Program-made: the position numbers and the translations under genes
Assembly: GCA_944320945.1 (NCBI GenBank)
Contig: CALUJK010000013.1
Coordinates: 1-56,996 of the forward strand
DNA from: an uncultured Bacteroides sp.
GTDB taxonomy: Bacteria; Bacteroidota; Bacteroidia; Bacteroidales; Bacteroidaceae
Length of the DNA: 56,996 nucleotides
Direction: 5' to 3'
Notes under the pieces: generated by a model
What the model saw: the letters and a program-made list of their open reading frames with translations, nothing else
The model's database searches: none
What the model was told of the DNA's origin: nothing
Shown here: in pieces, positions 56,895-56,996 of the stretch
How the letters are laid out: every line of letters starts with the position of its first letter
How positions within the stretch are numbered: the stretch's first letter is position 1

Positions 56895-56917
56895 TCGTTG
56901 GCTGACACAAGCACAGA

Positions 56918-56996
56918 TTATCTAACTGGAACAAGTTTAAATTTCACTTGGTTCACTTCGTTTATGTTTGTGACTTCTACCTTTATTGGCATTCCT
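56918..56996 (-). CDS. 3' end of a gene running off the right edge
   Basis: The minus strand is open from the window edge to a TAA at 56918-56920 and ends ...VEVTNINEVNQVKFKLVPVR. The alternating charged and hydrophobic pattern looks like real protein, but 25 residues are too few to assign a family. It would be the upstream neighbour of the pseudogene. Confidence 0.4.
   Translation of the reverse strand, partial: GMPIKVEVTNINEVNQVKFKLVPVR

Overview
The window looks like a chromosomal segment of a Bacteroides species. The evidence is a near-complete starch utilisation (sus) locus, Bacteroidota-specific families (DUF4290, DUF4924, WG-repeat proteins, a HTCS-type hybrid regulator), lipoproteins with acidic residues after the lipobox Cys, and many promoters with the Bacteroides -7 box TAnnTTTG. 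No tRNA, rRNA, CRISPR array or intact insertion sequence was seen.

Layout: (1) 1-4.6 kb: a two-gene minus-strand operon of secreted WG-repeat/caspase-like proteins, one with the His/Cys dyad and one with both catalytic residues replaced, flanked by repeat-rich non-coding DNA. (2) 4.6-8.7 kb: a tripartite efflux operon (TolC family, HlyD family, MFS). (3) 9.1-13.5 kb: a GHL10-type glycoside hydrolase-like protein, then a damaged, sensor-less hybrid two-component regulator overlapping two half-size chromate transporter genes. (4) 13.8-36.7 kb: mostly minus-strand housekeeping genes: purL, an M24 aminopeptidase, prfC, rfbD, DUF4924, a LysE-type exporter, rseP, dxr, an M23 peptidase, rimM, murA (Asp at the catalytic Cys position), DUF4290, tsaB, then GH2 and GH53 galactan enzymes, an iron-type alcohol dehydrogenase, nadD, a small membrane protein, gmk and yicC. 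(5) 37.4-46.7 kb: plus-strand susC-susD-susE-susF, a terminator, then susG. susR, susA and susB are not in the window. (6) 46.7-53.6 kb: a GNAT/FemAB-like protein, a three-gene Na+-translocating decarboxylase operon and a GH65 disaccharide phosphorylase. (7) 53.8-57.0 kb: an ABC-F ATPase with one degenerate nucleotide site, then about 1.6 kb of repeats, a 23-bp-period repeat array, a decayed pseudogene and the 3' end of a gene running off the window.

How it fits together: the Sus proteins bind and import starch. SusG cuts it at the surface, and the GH65 enzyme could phosphorolyse the disaccharides produced. The decarboxylase operon fits succinate/propionate-type fermentation. The least explained parts are the active/dead caspase pair, the regulator with a collapsed ATP-binding domain, and a modular non-coding element found near both ends of the window in opposite orientation, with related pieces upstream of susC. 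All family calls come from reading motifs by eye; no database search was run.
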